Shown piece after piece: positions 48,654-59,050 of a DNA stretch of 64,000 nucleotides. The DNA is taken from the NCBI RefSeq assembly GCF_003254395.2, contig NC_037642.1:1334501-1398500 (forward strand), in the 5' to 3' direction. The position numbers were made by a program, and so were the translations under genes. Within the stretch, counting starts at the first letter, position 1. Each line of letters begins with the position of its first letter. The notes beneath the pieces were generated by a model. It made no database searches and was not told the origin of the DNA. It was given only the letters and a program-made list of their open reading frames with translations. The DNA comes from Apis mellifera (taxonomy: Eukaryota > Arthropoda > Insecta > Hymenoptera > Apidae).

Positions 48654-51600
48654 TTCATCGATCATGTCGATACAACGGGGTTGGGTACACGTACGAGGAA
48701 TTACAATTTGATTTTCCTTATCGATACGGCGCCCTGTCGTTGAGCAGGAATCTCCATTTTTACGACCGCGGTCTTTGATTTGCCGAGACGGGGAAGCGAT
48801 AAAGGGAATGAAAGACGAACTACAAGTGGATGGAGCACAGAGAAATGTAGCAGAAAAAGAGATACGGCGACGGAAAGGACGAAATAGGGAATAGGATCGA
48901 AGTGCGGAAAGGCGAAAGGGACCTCTAAGCCATTCCGCAACGTTTCTCCTATAAATTGAAGAACTCTTGGATCTTTCGGGATCTACGGGAAGAACAAAGT
49001 TCCCGCGGAATTATTTAAATTCTCCCGGATGTCCCCTTTGCAGTATCGAGACACGATACTATTGTATCGCGTTAAACATTGTTTAAGAGCGCAAGTTGGA
49101 AACACTGTCGCTTAAGACTAGTAATTTTAAATAACGAACGTTTCGAACTTTTCTCCATTGCTCGAATTGTACGTTTTAAAAATGTCTCGGTGAAAGAATA
49201 TCATTTTTCCATTCTTGGATTTTTTTTTATAATGAAATAAGATGAACAATTCGAAATGAGATGGAAAAAATTCTTGAATTCTTGACGATGATCGAACATC
49301 GAGCAGGATGTTTTATATTTTTAGAGATAATTCTAAATAATTTCAGCCAAGACACGTATCCCAATTTCCCGACAATCGGTTACAGCTGTCCACAACATTG
49401 TACAAGCTTCATAAATTCACTTTACTGTGTAATATATTCTAAAAATAACTGATAGAACTTGCTCGATACGAATCTAATAAGAATTTTGACAAGACACAAT
49501 GTATACACAAAGATGAACTTTTATTACTCCGTTCCCCTCCTCTCTTTCTCTGTAATAAATTTAACAAATTTTAAGCTATCACTCTATTATATTTTTTTCC
49601 ATAAATATATATATAAATATAATATAAATATATATATAATATAAATAAATATCCAAATAGAGAACGACGTGTATTCCTCGTCATCCCTTCTTCGAGCAGT
49701 TTTCTCGCGAGATATTACGACTTGGATTTGTGATAAGTCTGCATACTTTATCCCAAAATATCTGTTGCATCGTGCGGCAGAAATTCTCCGTTTTATAAGC
49801 CACTTCCTTATCGCGCACGTACGTCCACGATACCGGCCGAGATTATGGGAATTCGGGGCGTTAAGGGGCGCCGGAGTAAATAGGTCAGCGCAAGTCGATA
49901 ATTGGCCGTCGTAAATTGCCAGCTCGCCGGAAGACGATCATCGCGGTCCACGGAGCCATGTCGTTGACGAAAAGTGGTCGGCCTGTTCTGTCACTGCGCC
50001 GCCGTAAATTAAAGCCGGACTCCTTACGACTCCCAACTTCTTCGATTTAACTCGTGGCTGCGTTTATGTAATCCTCGCTTGCCTTTTATATCTCTTATGC
50101 TGTCGGGTTAATAACGCTTTAAAGGTTAAGCCTTTAACTTTTTGGATATATTTATCGTATATTATTTTTTCGAATAAATTTTGGACAAAAGGAGAATTGT
50201 TTTTATTTAATTTGTTTCGTATACGTGGAAAAAGAAAAGAAGAGGAAGAAGAGTTTAAAAAGTGGAGAGTTTGAAATTCAAGTGGATATTTTAGAGAGAC
50301 GCAGAGAGAATTTACTTTATGATGATATATTACATCCGCGATAAATAATATTTTCGTTTTCCCTAATGAAAATTTCACCTCTAACAACTGGATCACGATA
50401 AAGCGTTAATGTGCATAATATGTTCCCGCGTTTATACACACGTGATTTTTACGTGATAGTAAAATTTTGCCACGCATTCCTGAAATGCGTCCTGATGAGC
50501 GTCGATGCATTCGATGCACACTGTCGTTTCGTTCCGTCCTCTGCAATCTATTTATGGAATATTGTCGCGCGTATGGAGATAATATTAACTCGAAATGGAA
50601 AATAGTTTGTTTCGCGTAGAGAAAGATAGATGGAAATTATTCGGCGTGATTACATCATTATTGTGGAAAGTGATCACTTTAGTTTACACTTTGAAAATAT
50701 ACTCCCTTTGAACGTATTAGTATGCATAAAACACGTGATACGTGTTCAATAATGAAACTACTTTTGAAACTTATACACAATATTTATATAAAATCTTGTC
50801 TCGTTATTAAAATTTCTTGAAATATTTGAGAAATTTTAATTAAAAAAAATAATTTCAATCTGATATTCCCTATTTAAATATTTACAGCCTTTTATCTCTT
50901 CAGTTTGAAGTATCAGTAAAGATACCATTGAATACGATTGTCTTTCTTTTCCCAAAACGGAATTTCAAGCGTTACAAAGAACGAAATCTCGAAATGAAAA
51001 GAAGATTTGCGAAAAGGAGGCGCGCAAAATACGTAAAATCTTCGATCCTTGCCACTTCCGGGGCAGAGAGAAGGAACTTTTCGGTGCACGAAAACAAAAT
51101 ACCAACCCAGTTTCGAGCCTTGGATCCAACTTTGGAGCTTGAATCGATCCATCTTTCTCCTAATGTTCCATCCTCGTAGAAGAAGGAGCTAACAAATTAT
51201 CATATTGGATCGAAATTTGGAATCGTATACGATTCATCTCACGTCGATCTTTAATGTCGACAACCTCGTTTCGCTTTGACGCAGTTTTAATTATAATTAA
51301 TCGATGCGTGGGGAGTTGTGTAAATGTTTAAACGGATGAAATTAATGTTTTTGATGATTTAAAGATACAATTAGTAGAGAATATTTGATTAATTTGAGAA
51401 TTTGGAGTAGCATAAATTTAACAAAGAAAAGGAAAGATGTTAAAAATATTTCGAAGTATTATTTGAATTTAATATTTAATATTTATTTCTGAAAATCTTT
51501 TAAAATATTTGAATATATTTGGATTATATTTATACTGTATCGATTTTTTATATTGATATAATTTTGTATATAGAGAAGCAAGGAAATAATTTTGTATTTC

Positions 51601-52789
51601 TTTTCTCATTCATTTTTTTTTATAAAAAATCAGAGATTATATTATTAATAAATGTGAGACAATGTAACTGTAAAATAAATAAATGCTAAAAATTAATAAC
51701 TAAAAGTAATCACGGCCTATTAAAAAACATTTTACAAGCTATTCAAGTTGCAACCCATTAAAATAAATATTGAAATATTATTGAAAAATTAAAATGAGCA
51801 AAAAAACATTTTTTTTAAATTAAACAATGAATGTGTTGATTAAATAATTAACATGTATATAAGAGTTAAGTATTTTAGTCTTAGTGATCTTAAATTTTGA
51901 AAATAAAATTCGATCGCATTTGTTCCTTATGAATCAATTACTTGAAACTTTTGTTGAGATATTTTTGTAAAATTGAAATCGTGTATTATTCTCGAAAATT
52001 TTCAATATGAATCATTTCCATTTTATTAATGTATTATTAATTCAATTCAATTAATTTACAAGAGACAACAGATTTGTTTTACGAACATGTCTGCACATCT
52101 GATAGTAAGAGCAAAGTCTGTCAAATTTTGTCTAATGAAATGCTTGACTTTCGTGTTTGCGTTTCAAAATATAATATCAACACAGCCACATCATCGTGTA
52201 TTAATTTTGTTCCAAACAGCGAATAGAATTTTTCAAACATTTTCAAAAATGAATATTTTATTTAACTATTGAACATATAAAAAATATGCTAGCTTCGTGA
52301 CAAGCTTGATAATAATAATCGTTGCAAATTTCATTTTTAAATTATTTTAAATTATTACAATGAAAATTAAAATTTCCTTTTAACTGCTTTAAATACATTT
52401 TTCGAATATTCTTTCTTGATTCTGAACTTGAATTATTAATCATCTGTTTATGAAATTGAAAAAGATTTTAAAGATATATAATGAAAATTTCCTTTAACAA
52501 ATTTGAAAAATAATTAGAAGTATGCCTTATATACAAAATTATAAAAATACTTATATAAATCTACTAAAAAAAAAAAAAAAAAAAAAAAAAATGTATATAC
52601 CACGTTGAACAAGCTTTAATATAAATATAAATCGAAAACTCAACAACTTATATAATTGACACTCAACTCTCCTGACTTCTATTCAATTTCCGTACACATT
52701 TCATAACAAAAATTTGTTCAATTGTTCACCGATAAATCCAAAATCTAAAATTGTCGAGAATCTGAACAAGAAAAGGATACTAATAACCA
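48651..52789. other. No gene seen; CpG-richer patches in AT-rich DNA
   Basis: CpG-richer patches lie at about 48650-49060 and 49670-50050. The rest is AT-rich, extremely so at 51300-52780. A run of 26 A lies at 52566-52591; no upstream reverse-transcribed sequence was recognised. ORFs here are short and unconvincing. Confidence 0.55.
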
Positions 52790-53700
52790 AAAAATGATTG
52801 AATCCTCGGCCTACATTTACTTCATTTACCTCTCACAACATTCAACAATTATTTAAACAATTCTTTCCAAATACAAACGTTCCCAAAAACGTTCTCTGTG
52901 CTACGATTCTACCACAAAACGTCCACGATCTTTACAACCTTCCACGACCAGCTTCTTCGATCTCGAAGCGGCCATCGCGATCTCGAAACCCGTCTCCCAT
53001 CGCCAATTACACCCTCGTCTCTCGTTTCGCATCTTCTCGCGACGCGGATGGGCCTCAGGCGAGAAGATGGCGGACGAAGGAAGAAAGAGAGAGAGAGAGA
53101 GAGGGAGTTCGACACGTAAATTTATTCAAGCATAACCGATCTGGCACACGTTCAACGCGGACGCCGCCAGTCTGAGAAGTCCGGCGCTGTTTTACGATCA
53201 AAGTTCGGAACGGCGGCCGCACCCGAGGGCTCTTTCGCCACGATCCTCTCTCGCCTTTGTGCCGTTTCTTCCCGTGTGCCCCCTGCTTCCCCCCCCCCTT
53301 TCTCGACACGCTCCAAAGATTCTCTCGAGCACGTTTCCGTCCTCGTCGCGCCGAGCGCGGAATTTCCATCTCGATAATCCGGGGACCGGTTCCACCGATC
53401 TCGCGCTACCTGGTCGAGATTGGAGAGGTCAGCGTTTCCGGTCCGAGTCCAGGCACACGCGTCGAGGAATTCTTTCTTTTTTTTTTACCGCGAATCTTTA
53501 TCCGCGGATCGATCTCGAAACGTTCGCTTCTTTCGAGATTCTGCGATTTTGTTTTGTTGTATTCTTCTCTTTCTATGGTTTTTTTTTTAGCGATGATGTC
53601 CTGCTCGAATAAGAGGAGAGAAATGAAATAGAATGTTTGAGTAGTAAGTATTCGGGTTTCGTTTCGATCGATGCGATGTTGGATGTATTTTTTTATTTGA
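52790..53700 (+). other. CpG-rich block with donor-like sites
   Basis: CpG-dense from about 52940 to 53560, containing AAGATGGCGGAC at 53065. T-rich DNA ending in AG at 53590 is followed 53 bases later by GTA|GTAAGTAT, which would define a small exon at 53591-53643. That segment has a stop in each frame, so it could only be leader sequence. A second donor-like GGTAAGTACC lies at 53703. None of this is compelling without transcripts. Confidence 0.25.
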
Positions 53701-53769
53701 ATGGTAAGTACCTGAAGTAGAAGAAAGAAGAAGAGATCGTTAATTCATTTTCGTTAAATTTTTAAAATT

Positions 53770-54221
53770 GAATAATTTCATTAATTTTAACAATCTATCT
53801 GAATAATATCTTTAATAATCCATCAATTTTACTAATCTATCTAATTTTCTACTCAATTTCTATTTCTTTAATAATATTCACTATATGTTAAATAAATTCA
53901 TTATTAATTTTAATAACATTAATTGTATTTTTAAATGGTATACTAGTAATATTTTCTTACTTGATTTCATTAATTAATGAACAATTAAAATTAAAAATAA
54001 AAATAATCTTACAAATTTTATTTTTATTAATTATTTCAATTTATTCAAAAATTTATAGAAAATTAATAAATAATGAACCACACTCAGACTACTTTAAAAA
54101 TACTGACACTTAACATATTTATACATAGAAATAAACTCAATTCTATTTTTAATAATAATTTTTAAATACTAATTATCACTTTAATAATAAAAATTACTTA
54201 TATTGAAAAAAATAATTTGCA
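53770..54221 (+). pseudogene. NUMT 2, first part: mitochondrial ND6
   Basis: In the invertebrate mitochondrial code the frame contains NGMLVMFSYLISLINE, matching the ND6 membrane region also seen in NUMT 1. This copy keeps the roughly 105 bases deleted from NUMT 1. It is degraded: a TAA interrupts the frame near 53880 where NUMT 1 has TCA, and small insertions or deletions occur near 54110. It runs straight into cytochrome b, the same gene order as in bee mitochondrial DNA, which supports insertion of a mitochondrial fragment. The left limit is approximate. Confidence 0.82.
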
Positions 54222-54484
54222 ATGAAAAAATTTCTAAACTTCTTTAATTCCAATGAATTTCTGAAAATAATTATATCAACAATTTATTTACCAACTCCTG
54301 TAAATATTAATTATATATGAAATTTTGGATCAATTCTTGGAATTTTTTTTAATAATTCAAATTATTTCTGGATTTATTCTATCTATATATTATTGTCCAA
54401 ATATTAATATTCTGATCAATTACTAATATTATTAAAGATATTAATTTAGGATGACTATTTCGTTTAATTTACATAAATGGAGCA
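54222..54484 (+). pseudogene. NUMT 2, second part: 5' end of mitochondrial cytochrome b
   Basis: ATG 54222 begins MKKFLNFFNSNEFLK, then ISTIYLPTPVNINY and WNFGSILGI, the N terminus of bee cytochrome b, the quinol-oxidising subunit of Complex III. TGA is read as tryptophan in WNFGSIL and again in GWLFRL near 54452. One extra T in the run at about 54345 shifts the frame, and a few codons are missing further on. Similarity stops after MNGA near 54484; real cytochrome b continues for some 290 residues more. It cannot be expressed from the nucleus. The match to Apis-type cytochrome b is the best taxonomic clue in the window. Confidence 0.88.
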
Positions 54485-55429
54485 CCTCATTTTAGGGAGG
54501 AATTAATGAAATTATTTCGTTAGAATTTTTGGAATTTTATATCTGTTACTTAATTATTCTTCTAAAAATGTACTTATTCCCTTACTTATTTGTATCCAAA
54601 TAATATTTTATAAGATATATATAAATTATGTGAAATATATAATCTATCAGACATGCGATAAAAATATCTAAATCGTTAAACGATAAGAAGAAAATTGATT
54701 GGACGAAGAGCGATCATTTAAACGAATTTAATTCCTTTCTTCAATTTTTATTTCACCAATGATCGAGATATTCGAACATTTTTAAATTTCAGATATAAAA
54801 GTTTCTTTGCCGATCGTCAAATATAATTTTTTTTTTATATTTTAATGAAACGATATCGATATTTCCCAGTATTTATATCGGCCGTAAGCGCTACCTAATT
54901 AATATTCTCACTCGACTCGGTGGTTTTCAGAGGGGTTGGGTAAGAAACATTTTCGACGAGACGAAATTTTAATTGCAACCGACGGCGATTAAAACAAAAT
55001 TCTCAAGTGCACTTCACGTTAGCCCCCATTTAGCCTCCGCCCTTGGATGAATTCGCTGTGTAAAAATGTTCCTCCCACCCCTCCACTTTTCCTCCCCTCT
55101 CGCTCCTACTTCGATCGTTTTAATTTGTGACCGAAGAATTTCAAGAATTTCAAAAAAAAAAACGAAGAACATTTTTGCGTGCGTTCAATCGCGTGATTAA
55201 ATTCTATATATACTTTTTATTTATTTATTTTTCTCTTTTTGAAAACATTTTGAAAATAAATAAATCGATATCCGTATTTAATTTTTCGCGCGGCAAATTT
55301 CGAATTAGAAATTTCGATTAATCTTGTGTTTATATTTAAATTGCACTTGTTCGTTTTCGATCGATAATTAGCGAATGGCTATGATGTTTCTCATATTAAC
55401 TGACGATTTTTTTCTTTTTTTTGTTGTAG
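54485..55429. other. Intronic DNA up to the exon acceptor
   Basis: Beyond the NUMT edge the origin of 54485-54600 is unclear; it may be further mitochondrial DNA that I could not place. CpG-richer sequence at 54880-55110 is followed by AT-rich DNA. The last 40 bases hold a branch-point-like TTAAC (55396-55400), a T-rich tract and TTGTTGTAG at the acceptor. Confidence 0.5.
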
Positions 55430-55492
55430 AGTGACAACGGGCTAGTGGACACAGATCCAGGTCGAGTTAGCAACATGACAGCCATCAACTCG
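55430..55492 (+). CDS. 63-base exon of an unidentified gene (contains a start codon)
   Basis: This is the best-supported exon in the window. It is preceded by a T-rich tract ending in TTGTAG and followed by GTATGT, a good donor. Only one of three frames is open, and it gives 21 whole codons, phase 0 to phase 0. The residues begin SDNGLVDTDPGR and end SNMTAINS. ATG 55475 lies in CAACATGACA, which fits the insect start consensus well, so a transcript with an untranslated first exon would begin with MTAINS. A transcript from exon 1B would read through from ATG 34100. The downstream exons lie beyond 64000 or are too diverged to see here. I do not recognise the protein; the NMT sequon is too common to assign an extracellular location. 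Confidence 0.62.
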
Positions 55493-56191
55493 GTATGTAA
55501 TTAATTAATGAAATCATAATGAAAACATCGATATAAAGATACGTCGTGTCACACACGTTTCCAATTCTTTCAACGAATCCCTTTATTCAATCGAGAATCA
55601 TGCTTGATGGTACACAATAATGCTTCAAACTGTTTCGATTCGATAATCTTTATTGCCTATTTCAGATTCTAATCTTCTTTCTTTCTTGTACAAACAGTTG
55701 AATTAAAGCAGAAACAGAAATTCGATACGAGTCGTATTAAATAGTCCCACTTTACGTTTCATTTATCTAATTGAAATCCATATTTCCAAATCGATCCATC
55801 AAGCTATTTCAAATCTCCTCCCCAATCTATGGAAATTTCCCCAATTTATAAACAATGATGCGATCAAAGGGTCCGCGAGTACTCCTTATCTTACGAGGGA
55901 TGCGATAAATCGAGTTTGCGATTCAGATCCAACGCAGTCGATTCTCGAATGCTCGTTACGCGATATTCGCGTTCTCGCGACGAGCGACAATCCATGGAAA
56001 TTCTCTTTTGTACGAATGGGAGAAATGGGATACACGGGTATGGAAATGAGGAGCGGAGGCGGAAGTACTAGGTGGCGCGCCTCGTGAGAATTGTTGACGA
56101 AAGGTTTATTTAAGCCGCGACTTTTCCCACGTTTTTTATTATCGAAAGGCATTCGAATCCGATTCGATCGATAGGAATTCCATTCCATTCT
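55493..56191. other. Start of downstream intron, with a CpG-richer patch
   Basis: Follows the donor at 55493. The patch at about 55860-56190 is CpG-richer. A minus ORF at 55886-56221 has no recognisable domain and runs into the tandem array, so it is not called. Confidence 0.5.
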
Positions 56192-56735
56192 AGGATCCCT
56201 CATCATCCATTTTTCTTCCATTTCGCTTCTGATGATTCTTCCTCTTCGTTTCGTGAAAATTTAACGCGAAACCAGCGATTTTAGGAAAAGTTGATTGATT
56301 TTTTGATTAATTTTTCCTTTTTTGAAATTAATAAAATTAATATAATGTGAAATATGAATATTCTTTAAAAATATAGATTCGAGGATTCCTCATCATCCCT
56401 TTCGCTTCCAGTGATGATTCTTCCTCTTCGATTTTAGGGAAAGTTGATTGATTTTTTGATTAATTTTTCCTTTAGTTGAAATTAATAAAATTAGTGATCA
56501 TATTTTTGATAAAAAAGTTATATATAACGTAAAATATGAATATTATATTGAAAAATATAGATTCGAGAATTCCTCATCATTCCTTTTGTTTCTAGTGATG
56601 ATTCTTCTTCTTCGATTTTAGGGAAAGTTGATTGATTTTTTGATTAATTTTTGCTTTAATTGAAATTAATAAAATTGGGAGGTCATATTTTTGATAAGGA
56701 AGATAACGTGAAATATGAATATTCTTTAAAAATAT
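56192..56735. repeat. Tandem array of three units, about 185-200 bp
   Basis: Units begin near 56192, 56391 and 56575 with a version of GGATTCCTCATCATCCC. They continue GATGATTCTTCCTCTTCG, GGGAAAGTTGATTGATTTTT and TTTGAAATTAATAAAATT, and end with AAATATGAATATTCTTTAAA. The first unit carries extra bases (AATTTAACGCGAAACCAGC). All are noncoding. Confidence 0.93.
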
Positions 56736-59010
56736 AGATAAGTAATTTTTAATATTTAAAATATTATGATTAGTTAGTAAAATTAATTGTTTGGTAATTG
56801 TAAAGTAAATGTGAAAGAAATATTTTGTTTATTATCAAGAAAGAAATAATCGTTTCATTAAAAAAAAAGATATTAATGAATATTTTTTCCTACTATTTTA
56901 TTTTTTTATTGTATTTATTTCATATTAGTTCAAATTATAATTCTCATTTCACATTTTATGTAAAAATATATACGTATATATATATGTTTATAATTTTTAA
57001 TATTTATGTATAACGTTAGAATGCAATTATTTGTTGAAACAGATAATTTTATCGTTTAAAATTTACTATTAATTTCAATCAAACAGATAAATTATTTTAA
57101 ATATCTATAGATATTACTTGGATTTCATGGATTTAAAAATTACAATTTCATGTTTATTTTATTATAAGATATTCAAAATTTTTAATAATCTTATTAATAA
57201 AATGAAAATTTTATTTATTTAAAAATTCTCTATCTATATTCTCTAATCTATAAATTGAATTCGTAAAAAAGAAATCACATTTAAAAACGAAAATAATGAA
57301 TCGAATATTAAACTATTTCACATATTTATTCGAGAAAAAAATAAAACGGAAACGTTTCTCTTCCCTTCTCGTACATGCAATCTTAAATTACTTCGCGCGT
57401 ACCTTTAATCAAACGCATGCAATAAAAAGACACGCGGAGAAATTTCACGCTCACGTAAACAACTTTAATTTGTAAGACACAAATCGTTCCGAAAATCGAA
57501 CGAAAAAGAAACAAAAGAAAAAAGAAGAGCCACTAATTCGCGGATGTAAGGGGAACGAATCATCAAGAACGTTTCTTGGCGGATGTTTGCTCGAATATAA
57601 TTTGACAAGTTGCTAGGAGCGTGTTACCAGAGCTTCGGTATTATTTAACGCGTTTCAAGAGTGGTGTAAGTTACGAAGTGAAATATGCCCGCGGTCGCGG
57701 CTAAATTCCATTTTAATAGTTGAAACCCGCCTCTGTGCGGCCCCGGTACCTGCGCTTTGGGGGCGTCATATTTTATACCGGCGTCTCGTACACAAGCCAT
57801 AAGTTTGGCCGGTTCCCTTCTTTTTAACCTTCCCCTCTCCCCTTCTCTCCTCAAATGATATATCGATCTCGTTGCTCCTTTTCTCGAACGATTAAATAAT
57901 ATTTCCCCGTGAATTACGAACATTGTCCTTATATTTATGCGAGAATTTCTCTCCGCCTTTTCCTTCCGTTCCATTGCTCGCCCATTTCTCTCCTCCTCGA
58001 ATAAACTTACCTTCAGGATTACTGCGAAAGCGACAAAACTTTACCGCTGGATTTCCTTTCTTTTTTTTTTTTTTTTTTTTTTTAGAATCGTGCATGGAAA
58101 GCTTCGTGTATGCGATTCGCTAACTTTTCGTTAATATCGTCCCTCGGTTTTATATTTTCTTCGTAAAATCCGATTTAAATTGTTCTAAATTCTCGTTGTG
58201 TTAAAGAAGAATGATTCGATTAAAAATTTAACGTTATGTGTTCCGAGAATTATTCATTCTGGAAATTCCTAAAGAGAAATAATGTTTATAAATATTATTT
58301 TTATATTTCACATAGAAGGATGTTTATTATGCAGCTATAAGTTCCATTAATCTCAATGTCTAAAATATCGAAAGATGAGATTTAAAAATTGTCTTGAATT
58401 ATTTTTTAATTGTCATTTTTGTATAGTCTCTACTTTATTTTACATAATAATTGTTACATTTCATCTAGTCTTTTTAATTACATCTTTTATCGCCAAATAA
58501 TCTTCGTAGCAAATATGAAAATCGCAAGATTATTTTTGTAGGATTAATGATTCTAGAATAATTTATTTACGAATGATAATCGACACGTACAATTGTGTTA
58601 CAATTTCTATATATTTTTTTTTAAAGAAAAAAATAATTTATTTATCTAACCTAGAAATAGAGAAAATAGAAATTGAATTTCATCGGACGAGATCTACGTC
58701 GTTATTTCGTAATTGTCAGCCGCGATGATCGGCCGCTTTCTCTTCCAATTCGGCCCGATCGAAAAATATTTTCCCCGATGCGGCGCCGATGCACGCACGA
58801 TTAACGCGCGATTTAACAAGGCAACCCAGTTTCACGAGCGCTGCAAATAACTGGACACAACTACTCGGCCGCGGGGTGGTGTGCAACTATTTTTGAAAAG
58901 GCCATGGAGTAAACAGTTTGTGTTCAATTGCTCTTAGAAATCACTGTGCAAAAGCATCAAGCATATATCGCGAAATTTGTAGGTTAATGGCGTATCGATA
59001 AATTTGAATT
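56736..59010. other. No gene seen; AT-rich intronic DNA with CpG-richer patches
   Basis: AT-rich at 56736-57340 and 58140-58670. CpG-richer blocks lie at about 57540-57830 and 58680-59010, with a run of 23 T at 58061-58083. No supported exon. Confidence 0.55.
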
Positions 59011-59050
59011 GCGCTGCCCTCCCTCCTCCCCATTGGAGGGGAGGTAGCGC
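59011..59050. other. GC-rich hairpin, 16-bp stem
   Basis: The arm GCGCTGCCCTCCCTCC (59011-59026) pairs with GGAGGGGAGGTAGCGC (59035-59050) across an eight-base loop, with one C-A mismatch and two G-T type pairs. It sits at the edge of a CpG-richer block where flanking DNA is AT-rich. The stem is shorter than that of a typical microRNA precursor. Confidence 0.55.

Noticed and set aside
52566..52591. 26-base A run as tail of a processed pseudogene or retroposon
   Set aside because: No coding or reverse-transcriptase similarity upstream and no target-site duplication seen.
53067..53140. ATG in AAGATGGCGGACG as a start codon
   Set aside because: The frame becomes an Arg/Glu run from an (AG)n repeat and stops soon after; no donor follows in frame.
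53591..53643. Small exon between TTTTTTTTAG and GTAAGTAT
   Set aside because: Stops in every frame and the acceptor is only a T run; kept as a weak leader candidate, not called as an exon.
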